In this document: piece after piece, positions 1 to 5,284 of the stretch | How positions within the stretch are numbered: the stretch's first letter is position 1 | Layout: every line of letters begins with the position of its first letter | Source of the DNA: an uncultured Alphaproteobacteria bacterium | Lineage (GTDB): Bacteria; Pseudomonadota; Alphaproteobacteria; CAAHEQ01; UBA3637 | Assembly: GCA_944391545.1 (NCBI GenBank) | Contig: CALXTZ010000091.1 | Coordinates: forward strand, 1-5,284 | Reading direction: 5' to 3' | Length of the DNA stretch: 5,284 nt | Notes under the pieces: model-generated | Database searches by the model: none | Seen by the model: only the letters and a program-made list of their open reading frames with translations | Told to the model about the DNA's origin: nothing | Position numbers and translations under genes: made by a program

Positions 1-2
1 CT

Positions 3-1562
3 TTAACGTTAGATATGTTAGATGAAACACACTTTGTCACAGTTAATAATGTTCGTTATGAAGGAACAGACATATGTAATATGGAGACAGATAGTTTAAA
101 TTTCTACTTTAATAAATACATGGGAGAAGTAGGAAGTATTTGTATACCCTCCTGTACAGGTGATGAAAGATGTTGTAATAATACATGTAAACAGATAGAA
201 ACACCTTGTGGAGAGGATGGGTGTTTAGACTGCGGGAGTGATTATTGTACAACAACGAATACCTGTTGTCCGACACCTGATGCGACAAAGTGTGGCGACA
301 ATGATTGTTGTGAGACAAAATGTTGTAATGGTGTCTGTTGTCCCGAAAGTTACATGACGTGTGATGCTACGACGACGTGCGGCTGTCCGAACAATATGGT
401 ACCGGATGCAGATACGGGTGCATGTAAATGTCCTGATGATGCACCGTATTATTTTGAAAATGAAGGTATCTGTTGTCAATCGGGTTATACGCCTATCGAA
501 GGTGTATGTCAGAAAGTAGATTGTCGAGGTGGTCCAACAAGTTATAACTGTTATATCAATGATAAGCCATGTGGAGCTAATTGCAATTCTTTAGGTAGAG
601 ACTGTTCAACAGGAATTTGCCATGCAGATGATTGTAATGCATCAAATGGAGAAACCTTTGGGATCGGATTACTCTCATCGCGTTATTATGGGTGTTTTAA
701 AACTAGACCTGACGGTATTGAATGCCAGACTTTCTATTCAACTCGTTCATTTTGGAATTGTTTTACTCCAGAAAAAGATGCTATCTGCTGTACCGCAGAT
801 TCTAATTTAGAGTGTTTATTGGGAACCTGTGATGAAAATATTTGTCCTGAAGGATTTGAAACAGGTACTTTCTATAATAAATCGTCAGCTTGTATTAATA
901 AAGATGAATTAACTATTTGTATACCTTATGATGGAATGTGGAGATGTTATAAAAATCATCTGCATTGTAAAGATTATTGTCAAGATCCACAAACTTGTTG
1001 TGATACTCAAGAACCTTGTATCGATGGATATACTTTTAATCCTAGCAACAAACGATGTGAAAATACAAATGGATATTGTTTAAGTAATATGACCGCAGGA
1101 AAAAATGTAGCTTCTGATGGTTATCAAGCTTGTTATACAAAGGATGATAAAAGATGTGGTGTTATAGAAGGGCGAAGAAAAGAATTCCTATATGGTTCAT
1201 GTACTGATCCTGGCTGTCCAGAAGGTATGATTTATGGATATGTATCATCAGCTGATGGATTTTATGGTTGCATTGATGAAAAACTAGGTAATAAAGGCCT
1301 CGCTTGTTATGCAGAGCCTGATTACAGCCCTACTGTCTGTTATTATAATGAAGTTCTTTGTGGACGCCGTTGTAATTACGATGGAACTAATTGTGGACAA
1401 GTTTATTTACCACAATGCGCTTTGGCAGGACATTGCCCACAAACTGGGTACGATATGTCAGATGGATGTACCTGTGACGGCGATGTGACAACCGTTGAAG
1501 GAACAGACTATTGTTGCCCGACGGGGCATACCTACATCAACGGTGCGTGTGCCATGACTTAA
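3..1562 (+). CDS. Cysteine-rich repeat protein, probably secreted; 5' end outside the window
   Basis: I do not recognise this as a named family. The frame is open to the left edge: the codons before the first ATG (at 15) are sense codons and no Shine-Dalgarno precedes that ATG, so this is probably the C-terminal part of a longer protein. Counting from the Met at 15, 69 of 515 residues are Cys (about 13%), many as CC pairs or CxC. Residues 1-40 have few cysteines and could be the tail of a preceding domain. Residues 43-165 are dense granulin- or EGF-like cysteine sequence. Residues 179-487 form five degenerate units opening with CY or CF, and residues 485-512 repeat a module seen at 137-165. 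No transmembrane helix is visible; any signal or prepilin peptide would lie upstream of the window. Such cysteine density suggests disulfide bonding outside the cytoplasm (inference). A surface, adhesin or pilin-associated role is possible but unproven. Base composition is uneven along the gene. TAA stop at 1560. Confidence 0.85.
   Translation, partial: LTLDMLDETHFVTVNNVRYEGTDICNMETDSLNFYFNKYMGEVGSICIPSCTGDERCCNNTCKQIETPCGEDGCLDCGSDYCTTTNTCCPTPDATKCGDNDCCETKCCNGVCCPESYMTCDATTTCGCPNNMVPDADTGACKCPDDAPYYFENEGICCQSGYTPIEGVCQKVDCRGGPTSYNCYINDKPCGANCNSLGRDCSTGICHADDCNASNGETFGIGLLSSRYYGCFKTRPDGIECQTFYSTRSFWNCFTPEKDAICCTADSNLECLLGTCDENICPEGFETGTFYNKSSACINKDELTICIPYDGMWRCYKNHLHCKDYCQDPQTCCDTQEPCIDGYTFNPSNKRCENTNGYCLSNMTAGKNVASDGYQACYTKDDKRCGVIEGRRKEFLYGSCTDPGCPEGMIYGYVSSADGFYGCIDEKLGNKGLACYAEPDYSPTVCYYNEVLCGRRCNYDGTNCGQVYLPQCALAGHCPQTGYDMSDGCTCDGDVTTVEGTDYCCPTGHTYINGACAMT
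423..509 (+). repeat. Cap module, copy 1 (CxC ... CC ... G-Y-T ... C)
   Basis: Residues 137-165 of the cysteine-rich protein read CxC, 13 residues, CC, then SGYTPIEGVC. The same arrangement recurs at the C-terminus (residues 485-512), with 12 residues between CxC and CC, and ends TGHTYINGAC. The two copies flank the CY-unit block and share nucleotide similarity in the CC-to-C part. This suggests a duplicated module bordering the repeat block. Confidence 0.55.
549..1475 (+). repeat. Five degenerate cysteine-rich protein repeats (about 62-70 residues each)
   Basis: Unit starts are residues 179, 249, 311, 373 and 442 (numbered from the Met at 15), at nucleotides 549, 759, 945, 1131 and 1338. 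The last unit is shorter and runs into the C-terminal module. Units 1, 3 and 5 share exact cysteine spacing at their start: C-x6-C-x3-C-x6-C, at 179/186/190/197, 311/318/322/329 and 442/449/453/460, each beginning CYxN. Units 2 and 4 start CF and CY and share a G-[TS]-C then CPEG motif (residues 270-280 and 394-404), followed by further cysteines about 10-16 residues apart. Unit 3 has a looser C-x2-G-[FY] version near 335-339. Sequence identity outside the cysteines, aromatics and glycines is low, so these are old or diversified repeats. The alignment was made by eye. Confidence 0.65.
1467..1550 (+). repeat. Cap module, copy 2, at the protein C-terminus
   Basis: Residues 485-512 of the cysteine-rich protein repeat the pattern of residues 137-165: CxC, a short spacer, CC, then G-[HY]-T-x-I-x-G-x-C. 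Only three residues follow, so this module closes the protein. Its bases are richer in G and C (37 of 70 at 1491-1560) than the repeat block before it (16 of 60 at 901-960). Confidence 0.55.
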
Positions 1563-1587
1563 CATCCCATCCGAAGAGATATAAAAT
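1559..1587 (+). promoter_or_regulatory. Candidate sigma-70 promoter for aas
   Basis: TTAACA at 1559-1564 (5 of 6 against TTGACA) is separated by 17 bases from TAAAAT at 1582-1587 (5 of 6 against TATAAT). The -35 box overlaps the stop codon of the cysteine-rich gene. Transcription would begin near 1594, leaving a leader of about 65 bases before the aas ATG. No terminator separates the two genes, so read-through from upstream is also possible. The match is good, but AT-rich DNA yields such matches by chance. Confidence 0.35.
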
Positions 1588-1627
1588 AAATAGTGGAAAC
1601 ATACATCATTATGTGCTACAACTATTT
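1588..1627 (+). other. Imperfect AT-rich hairpin in the aas leader
   Basis: The outer arms AAATAGT (1588-1594) and ACTATTT (1621-1627) are exact reverse complements. They enclose a second exact pair, ACATA (1599-1603) and TATGT (1610-1614), with a 6-base loop. A competing pairing, TGGAAA (1594-1599) with TTTCCA (1625-1630), uses overlapping bases. The stem is weak and has no following T-run, so it is not an intrinsic terminator. A leader structure or chance are the remaining options. Confidence 0.25.
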
Positions 1628-1643
1628 CCAGTTGCAACAACAT

Positions 1644-1647
1644 AGGA
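1644..1647 (+). promoter_or_regulatory. Ribosome-binding site of aas
   Basis: AGGA at 1644-1647 lies 10 bases before the ATG at 1658 and 7 bases before an in-frame TTG at 1655. Spacing slightly favours TTG, but codon preference favours ATG. The choice changes the protein by a single residue. Confidence 0.5.
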
Positions 1648-1657
1648 CATTTATTTG

Positions 1658-4600
1658 ATGCTTAAGACATTAAAAAACAAACGGTTTCTTCCACTTTTGT
1701 TTTCTCATATCTTTGGAACATTTAACGACAATCTGATTAAAAACATCTTTGTTTTATTGGCCGCATACAAATTAACGCAAGGCAGTTTTTATTGGATGTT
1801 GATGGCTTTTTGCCTGTATGGCATCGCTTTTATGGGGACGTCTTTATATGCCGGTCCGCTGTGCGACAAATTCCCGCGAAACATGCTGATCAAACGTGTC
1901 AAATTGTTTGAAATCGGCGTTATGATATTTACGCTTGTCAGCCTGGCATTGGAAAGCCGCTTCATGATGTTAGGTTCCTTAACAGCCATCGGTGTTTGTA
2001 CTTCTTTTGTCAGATGCGCCAAAAATGCCGTCATTCCCAACTTGGTTTCAACAAAAAACCTGTTGTTTGCCAATGCTCTGTTAAGCGCAGTGACATTCAC
2101 CATGTCCCTCATCAGCAGCATTTTATTTGCCGTTATGCTGCCGTTGACGGTTTCTTTGAGCATTCTGGGCTTTTTATTATTATTTTCGTCCCTGTTGGGC
2201 TACATATCCGCGACCAAAATCCCGACAATTGCACCGGCGGATAAAATGGCCGTCATGGGAAAAAATCCGTGGAACGACGTTATAACCTTTTCGAATTTCA
2301 TCGAGGAAAATAAAACACTTAAATTCTACATTGCATCCATCGCCTGGTATTGGTTGTTGGGCGGCGTCATTGCTTTCTTTTCATTTGACTATGCCAAAGA
2401 AGTTTTGTTCGCCAAAAACACGATTTTGCTGTTTTTGACGGCTGTCCTTTCCGTCGGATACGTGTTCGGCTCGGCCGTTTGCGCTTATTTAAACCGAATG
2501 AAAAAAGCGGACTTTTTGGTGCCGTTCAGTGCGTTAGGCATCTCCCTCTTTTTATTCGATGCCATTCACGCTTCCACGTTTATTCAACCGTCTGATACAT
2601 TAGCAACCGTCAGCCAATTTTTCAGTTTAGGCTTCAGCGCTTATCGATTGGCTTTCGACGTCCTGGCAATGGCCGTTTGCGCCGCTTGTTTCGTCATACC
2701 ATTTTACACGCTTCTTCAAAAACAAACGCCCAATGAGGTTTTGGGACGCATGATGGGATTTTCGACTTTTGTCTGCTCCATTGCGGTCATGAGCGCTATT
2801 TTAATCGTCTTGTCTTTAAAAATGCTGCATGTGTCCATTTTGCTGGTGTTCTTAGCTTTGGCGGTTATCAACCTCTTCTTTGTTGTTTATGCCAGCCAAA
2901 TTTTACCCATCCCGACACGGCGCAAAATTTTCAAAAAAGTATTGACAACCCTTTTCGATGTGCATGTCGAAGGCTTGGATAACTTAAGAAAATCCGGTAA
3001 ACGGACATTGATGATCACCAATCACACGTCTTACTTGGACGCGCTTATCATTTCGACGTTCATCGATCAGAAAATCACCTTCTCGCTGACAAACCGGCTG
3101 GCCGGCAAGTGGTGGATTCGTTTCTTTTGCAACCTGATGGATGTCAGAGCTTTGGATCCGGTCAGTCCTTTGGCCATCAAAGCGATGGTTGAAGAGCTGA
3201 AACAAGACAAGTTGTGCATGATTTTTACGGAGTCTCAAGTTGCCGACGGTCAAACGCGCATGAAACTTTACGAAGGTCCGGCTCTCATGGCCGAAAAAGC
3301 CAACGCCAATTTGCTGCCCATTCAAATTTACGGTGCAGATCACTCGATTTTCTCGCGCATTAAAACAAAATCTTACACGACTTTGTTCCCGAAAATCACG
3401 ATGAAAATTTTGGCGCCGATTGATTTCACGCCGCCGAAAAATGTTTCTTTCCGTGAAGCGCGCCGAGTTTCCAGCAGCAAGTTGTACGACTTATTGTCCG
3501 TCATGACGTTCAATAACTATGAAATTCATCAAACGCTGTTTGAAGCTTTGATTAAATCCATGAAAGTTATCGGCCGTAACAAATACATGATGGAAGACAC
3601 GGAACGCAAGCCCCTTAAAATGAAGCACATTTTACTGCGGTCTTTTATTTTGGGGCGCTTGATTAACAAAGCTTTGCCGCAAGAAAAGACATTGGGGATT
3701 TTATTGCCGACGTCCAATGCCTGCGCTTTAACGGTTTTGGGATTGCATGCGTATGGCAAAATTCCGGCCATGATTAACTTCACCAGCGGCCCGAAACAAG
3801 TCATCTCGACCTGTGAAACGGCTCAAATCAAAACGGTTTTAACCGCAAAAAAAGTTGTTTTGCTGGGCAAATTGGAAAGCTTAATCGAAGCGCTTGAAGC
3901 GGCCGGTATTCGCGTGTTTTATCTGGAAGACTTGAAAAAAGAGCTGACGTTAAAAGACAAATTGTTCGGCATTAAAGGCATGTTGATGCCGCAAAAAGTT
4001 TATCAAGAAACAGCGGGCGGTGCGCAATCAACGGATCCGGCCGTCGTTTTGTTTACGTCCGGTTCCGAAGGGATGCCGAAGGCTGTTCTGTTAAGCCATG
4101 AAAATTTCTTGGGAAATATTTATCAGGTCCCGACAAAATATGATATTTTCCCCAACGACGTGATGTTGAACTGTTTGCCGATGTTCCATTCTTTCGGACT
4201 AATGGCCGGTACGTTTCTGCCGTTGATTTTGGGGATTAAAACGGTTCTTTATCCGACCCCTTTGCATTATCGGATTATTCCGGAATTGTGCAGCTCCACA
4301 CGCGCGACCATTATGTTCGGAACCGATACGTTCTTGGCCGGGTATGCCAAATGTGCCAATCCGTACGATTTCAACAGCCTGCGGATTGTTATTGCCGGCG
4401 CGGAAAAATTAAAAGACGAAACGCGGCAATTATGGTCCGAAAAGTTCGGGGTTCGTGTCATGGAAGGATATGGCGCAACCGAATGCTCTCCGGTGATTGC
4501 CGTCAATACATTCTTGCACAACAAAATCGGATCCGTCGGCCGTTTGATGACCGGGATGGAATATAAGTTAAAACCGGTTCCGGGCATCAAAGACGGCGCC

Positions 4601-5062
4601 GAATTAATTGTTCGCGGCCCGAATATTATGCTGGGTTACATGAAACATGATAAACCAGGCGTTTTACAACCGCCGAAAGACGGTTGGTATGATACCGGAG
4701 ACATTGTTCAGGTAGATGAAGACGGCTTTGTTTTCATTAAAGGCCGTTCCAAACGATTTGCCAAAATCGGCGGAGAAATGGTTTCTCTTCTGTCTGTGGA
4801 ACAAGTGATTACGGATCGGTGGCCGGGCTTTATCAGCGGCGTTGTCAGCATCCCGGATCCCAAAAAAGGAGAACAAATTGTTTTGATTACGACTTGTTCC
4901 GAAATTACGCAAGATAAACTTGTTCAAGCATTCAAAGCAGCCGGCTTGAATGAATTGGCTTTACCGAAGAAAATTATTTTGACGACGGAACCGCCGTTGC
5001 TGGGAACCGGCAAATTCGACTATGTGACGGCCAAAGACATGGCGCTTCAGGCGGTTTCATAA
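1658..5062 (+). CDS. aas: Fused lysophospholipid transporter / 2-acyl-glycerophosphoethanolamine acyltransferase / acyl-ACP synthetase
   Basis: A complete 1134-residue, three-part membrane-lipid repair enzyme. Residues about 10-413 are an MFS transporter of the LplT type: about 12 hydrophobic helices, FNDNLIKN at 22-29 and a loop GPLCDKFPR at 66-74. Residues about 430-615 are a PlsC acyltransferase with NHTSYLD at 455-461 (catalytic His456 and Asp461). Residues about 675-1125 are an AMP-binding acyl-ACP synthetase: TSGSEGMPK at 800-808, GYGATE at 937-942, YDTGD at 1011-1015, GRSKRFAKIGGE at 1029-1040 and the C-terminal lysine in GTGK (Lys1119). In E. coli LplT and Aas are separate proteins; Aas re-acylates lysophosphatidylethanolamine using fatty acid, ATP and bound ACP, and LplT delivers the lysolipid to the inner leaflet. 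The synthetase part follows the E. coli Aas sequence closely, as I recall it. Fused forms near this length are known in Alphaproteobacteria. Oddity: PlsC motif III reads FTESQV, not FPEGR-like. The gene probably has its own promoter, and a terminator follows the stop. Confidence 0.95.
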   Translation: MLKTLKNKRFLPLLFSHIFGTFNDNLIKNIFVLLAAYKLTQGSFYWMLMAFCLYGIAFMGTSLYAGPLCDKFPRNMLIKRVKLFEIGVMIFTLVSLALESRFMMLGSLTAIGVCTSFVRCAKNAVIPNLVSTKNLLFANALLSAVTFTMSLISSILFAVMLPLTVSLSILGFLLLFSSLLGYISATKIPTIAPADKMAVMGKNPWNDVITFSNFIEENKTLKFYIASIAWYWLLGGVIAFFSFDYAKEVLFAKNTILLFLTAVLSVGYVFGSAVCAYLNRMKKADFLVPFSALGISLFLFDAIHASTFIQPSDTLATVSQFFSLGFSAYRLAFDVLAMAVCAACFVIPFYTLLQKQTPNEVLGRMMGFSTFVCSIAVMSAILIVLSLKMLHVSILLVFLALAVINLFFVVYASQILPIPTRRKIFKKVLTTLFDVHVEGLDNLRKSGKRTLMITNHTSYLDALIISTFIDQKITFSLTNRLAGKWWIRFFCNLMDVRALDPVSPLAIKAMVEELKQDKLCMIFTESQVADGQTRMKLYEGPALMAEKANANLLPIQIYGADHSIFSRIKTKSYTTLFPKITMKILAPIDFTPPKNVSFREARRVSSSKLYDLLSVMTFNNYEIHQTLFEALIKSMKVIGRNKYMMEDTERKPLKMKHILLRSFILGRLINKALPQEKTLGILLPTSNACALTVLGLHAYGKIPAMINFTSGPKQVISTCETAQIKTVLTAKKVVLLGKLESLIEALEAAGIRVFYLEDLKKELTLKDKLFGIKGMLMPQKVYQETAGGAQSTDPAVVLFTSGSEGMPKAVLLSHENFLGNIYQVPTKYDIFPNDVMLNCLPMFHSFGLMAGTFLPLILGIKTVLYPTPLHYRIIPELCSSTRATIMFGTDTFLAGYAKCANPYDFNSLRIVIAGAEKLKDETRQLWSEKFGVRVMEGYGATECSPVIAVNTFLHNKIGSVGRLMTGMEYKLKPVPGIKDGAELIVRGPNIMLGYMKHDKPGVLQPPKDGWYDTGDIVQVDEDGFVFIKGRSKRFAKIGGEMVSLLSVEQVITDRWPGFISGVVSIPDPKKGEQIVLITTCSEITQDKLVQAFKAAGLNELALPKKIILTTEPPLLGTGKFDYVTAKDMALQAVS

Positions 5063-5071
5063 ACGCACATC

Positions 5072-5095
5072 CCCCGCCCGAAGCGGGGAATTTTT
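5072..5095 (+). terminator. Rho-independent terminator of aas
   Basis: CCCCGC (5072-5077) and GCGGGG (5083-5088) form a perfect 6-bp GC stem with loop CCGAA. It is followed by AA and five T (5091-5095). It starts 10 bases after the aas stop codon. The reverse orientation has no T-run after the stem, so it should act on the plus strand only. Confidence 0.88.
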
Positions 5096-5097
5096 GA

Positions 5098-5126
5098 TTG
5101 ACAAGAAACCGGGCGTATGGTAAAAA
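5098..5126 (+). promoter_or_regulatory. Candidate sigma-70 promoter with extended -10
   Basis: A perfect TTGACA (5098-5103) is followed after 17 bases by TAAAAA (5121-5126, 4 of 6). TGG at 5118-5120 supplies the TGn of an extended -10. It sits directly after the aas terminator and about 25 bases before a Shine-Dalgarno and ATG, so it would start an independent transcript. Confidence 0.55.
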
Positions 5127-5138
5127 GTTCATAAAGAA

Positions 5139-5145
5139 GAGGGAG
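5139..5145 (+). promoter_or_regulatory. Ribosome-binding site for the ORF at 5152
   Basis: GAGGGAG at 5139-5145 lies in a purine-rich run and is 6 bases before ATG 5152. With the promoter upstream, this supports a real gene start here even though the reading frame soon collapses. Confidence 0.6.
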
Positions 5146-5151
5146 AAAAAG

Positions 5152-5259
5152 ATGTCATTTTTAAAGCGTTTAACAGTTACCCCCCCCCCCCCCCAAAAAA
5201 AAAAAAAAAAAGTTTTGGGGGGATTTTTTACAACTCTAAAAAATAAAAAATATTTTTAA
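5152..5259 (+). CDS. Start of an unidentified gene, frame broken by a homopolymer tract
   Basis: The ATG at 5152 has a promoter and Shine-Dalgarno at suitable distances. The first residues are MSFLKRLTVT. The frame then enters C15 and A17, read as PPPPQKKKKK, and continues for 15 residues to a TAA at 5257, giving 35 codons. Frameshifting the tract does not rescue it: the other two frames stop at 5237 and 5244. Residues after the tract are therefore probably not the true protein. Either the sequence beyond 5180 is an artefact at a contig end, or the product is a short lysine-rich peptide. Ten reliable residues are too few to name a family. Confidence 0.35.
   Translation: MSFLKRLTVTPPPPQKKKKKVLGGFFTTLKNKKYF
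5180..5211 (+). repeat. Homopolymer tract, 15 C followed by 17 A
   Basis: C occupies 5180-5194 and A occupies 5195-5211, starting 28 bases inside the open frame at 5152. Two long adjoining runs, followed by other short runs (T4, G6, T6) and A/T-rich filler up to the window edge, are typical of read breakdown at a contig end. A slippage-prone phase-variation tract in the 5' coding region is the biological alternative. Confidence 0.9.
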
Positions 5260-5284
5260 AAGAAGCGCCGCCACACTCCACACA

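Noticed and set aside
109..479. Two minus-strand open frames (109-318 and 225-479) opposite the cysteine-rich gene
   Set aside because: They are antisense to a convincing repeat-bearing protein, have low-complexity Cys/Arg/Thr-rich translations mirroring the plus-strand codons, and lack ribosome-binding sites.
622..810. Plus-strand 62-residue frame inside the cysteine-rich gene
   Set aside because: It is a shifted reading of the repeat units with no start signals. The main frame keeps cysteine spacing across the same bases.
3..1562. Metallothionein or other metal-storage protein
   Set aside because: The length, many aromatic and charged residues, regular unit spacing and CC pairs look more like disulfide-bonded extracellular domains than a compact CxC metal cluster.
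1588..1627. Terminator for the cysteine-rich gene
   Set aside because: The stem is short and AT-rich and no T-run follows the second arm.
1458..1643. Minus-strand 61-residue frame across the intergenic gap
   Set aside because: It covers the C-terminal cap module and the gap in antisense, with no recognisable protein pattern or ribosome-binding site.
1655..1657. TTG as the aas start codon
   Set aside because: It is adjacent to an ATG in the same frame. Shine-Dalgarno spacing allows both, and ATG is the more usual start; the difference is one residue.
1789..4927. Several 80-125 residue frames on both strands inside aas
   Set aside because: All lie within the conserved Aas frame, whose domains and catalytic motifs run unbroken through these bases.
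5245..5260. AT palindrome AAAAATATTTTT as an operator
   Set aside because: It lies in the suspect low-complexity end of the window, and A/T runs produce such palindromes easily.

Overview
The window looks like a fragment of a bacterial genome or metagenome contig, most likely from an uncultured, gut-type alphaproteobacterium. That guess rests on two things. One is the fusion of an LplT-type transporter with Aas in a single chain, an arrangement I associate with Alphaproteobacteria. The other is the adjacent very cysteine-rich secreted-type protein, a kind I recall from uncultured host-associated members of that class. The taxonomy is inference, and no rRNA or other marker is present.

Layout. 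From the left edge to 1562 there is one plus-strand reading frame, open at the edge, encoding the C-terminal part of a protein with 69 cysteines in the 515 residues after the first visible Met. Its middle (about 549-1475) can be read as five degenerate units of roughly 62-70 residues, each opening with Cys-Tyr or Cys-Phe. The unit block is AT-rich and is flanked by richer-GC segments that carry two copies of a different cysteine module. A 95-base gap (1563-1657) holds a candidate promoter overlapping the stop codon, an imperfect AT-rich hairpin and a short Shine-Dalgarno sequence. Then 1658-5062 encodes an intact 1134-residue LplT-PlsC-acyl-ACP synthetase fusion (Aas), followed by a clear Rho-independent terminator at 5072-5095.

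After the terminator, a good candidate promoter (5098-5126), a purine-rich ribosome-binding site and an ATG at 5152 announce another gene. Nine codons later the sequence runs into 15 C followed by 17 A and then low-complexity sequence in which all three forward frames are closed. This is most easily read as sequencing or assembly breakdown at a contig end. A phase-variable homopolymer tract is the alternative.

The two large genes share a strand but show no functional link. Aas is a housekeeping membrane-lipid repair enzyme: the MFS part is expected to bring lysophospholipid to the cytoplasmic face, the AMP-binding part makes acyl-ACP, and the PlsC part re-acylates the lysolipid. The cysteine-rich protein is probably extracytoplasmic, of unknown function. 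The most interesting material is the repeat architecture and base-composition mosaic of the cysteine-rich protein, and an unusual acyltransferase motif in the Aas protein. I see no mobile element, CRISPR array, tRNA or rRNA.
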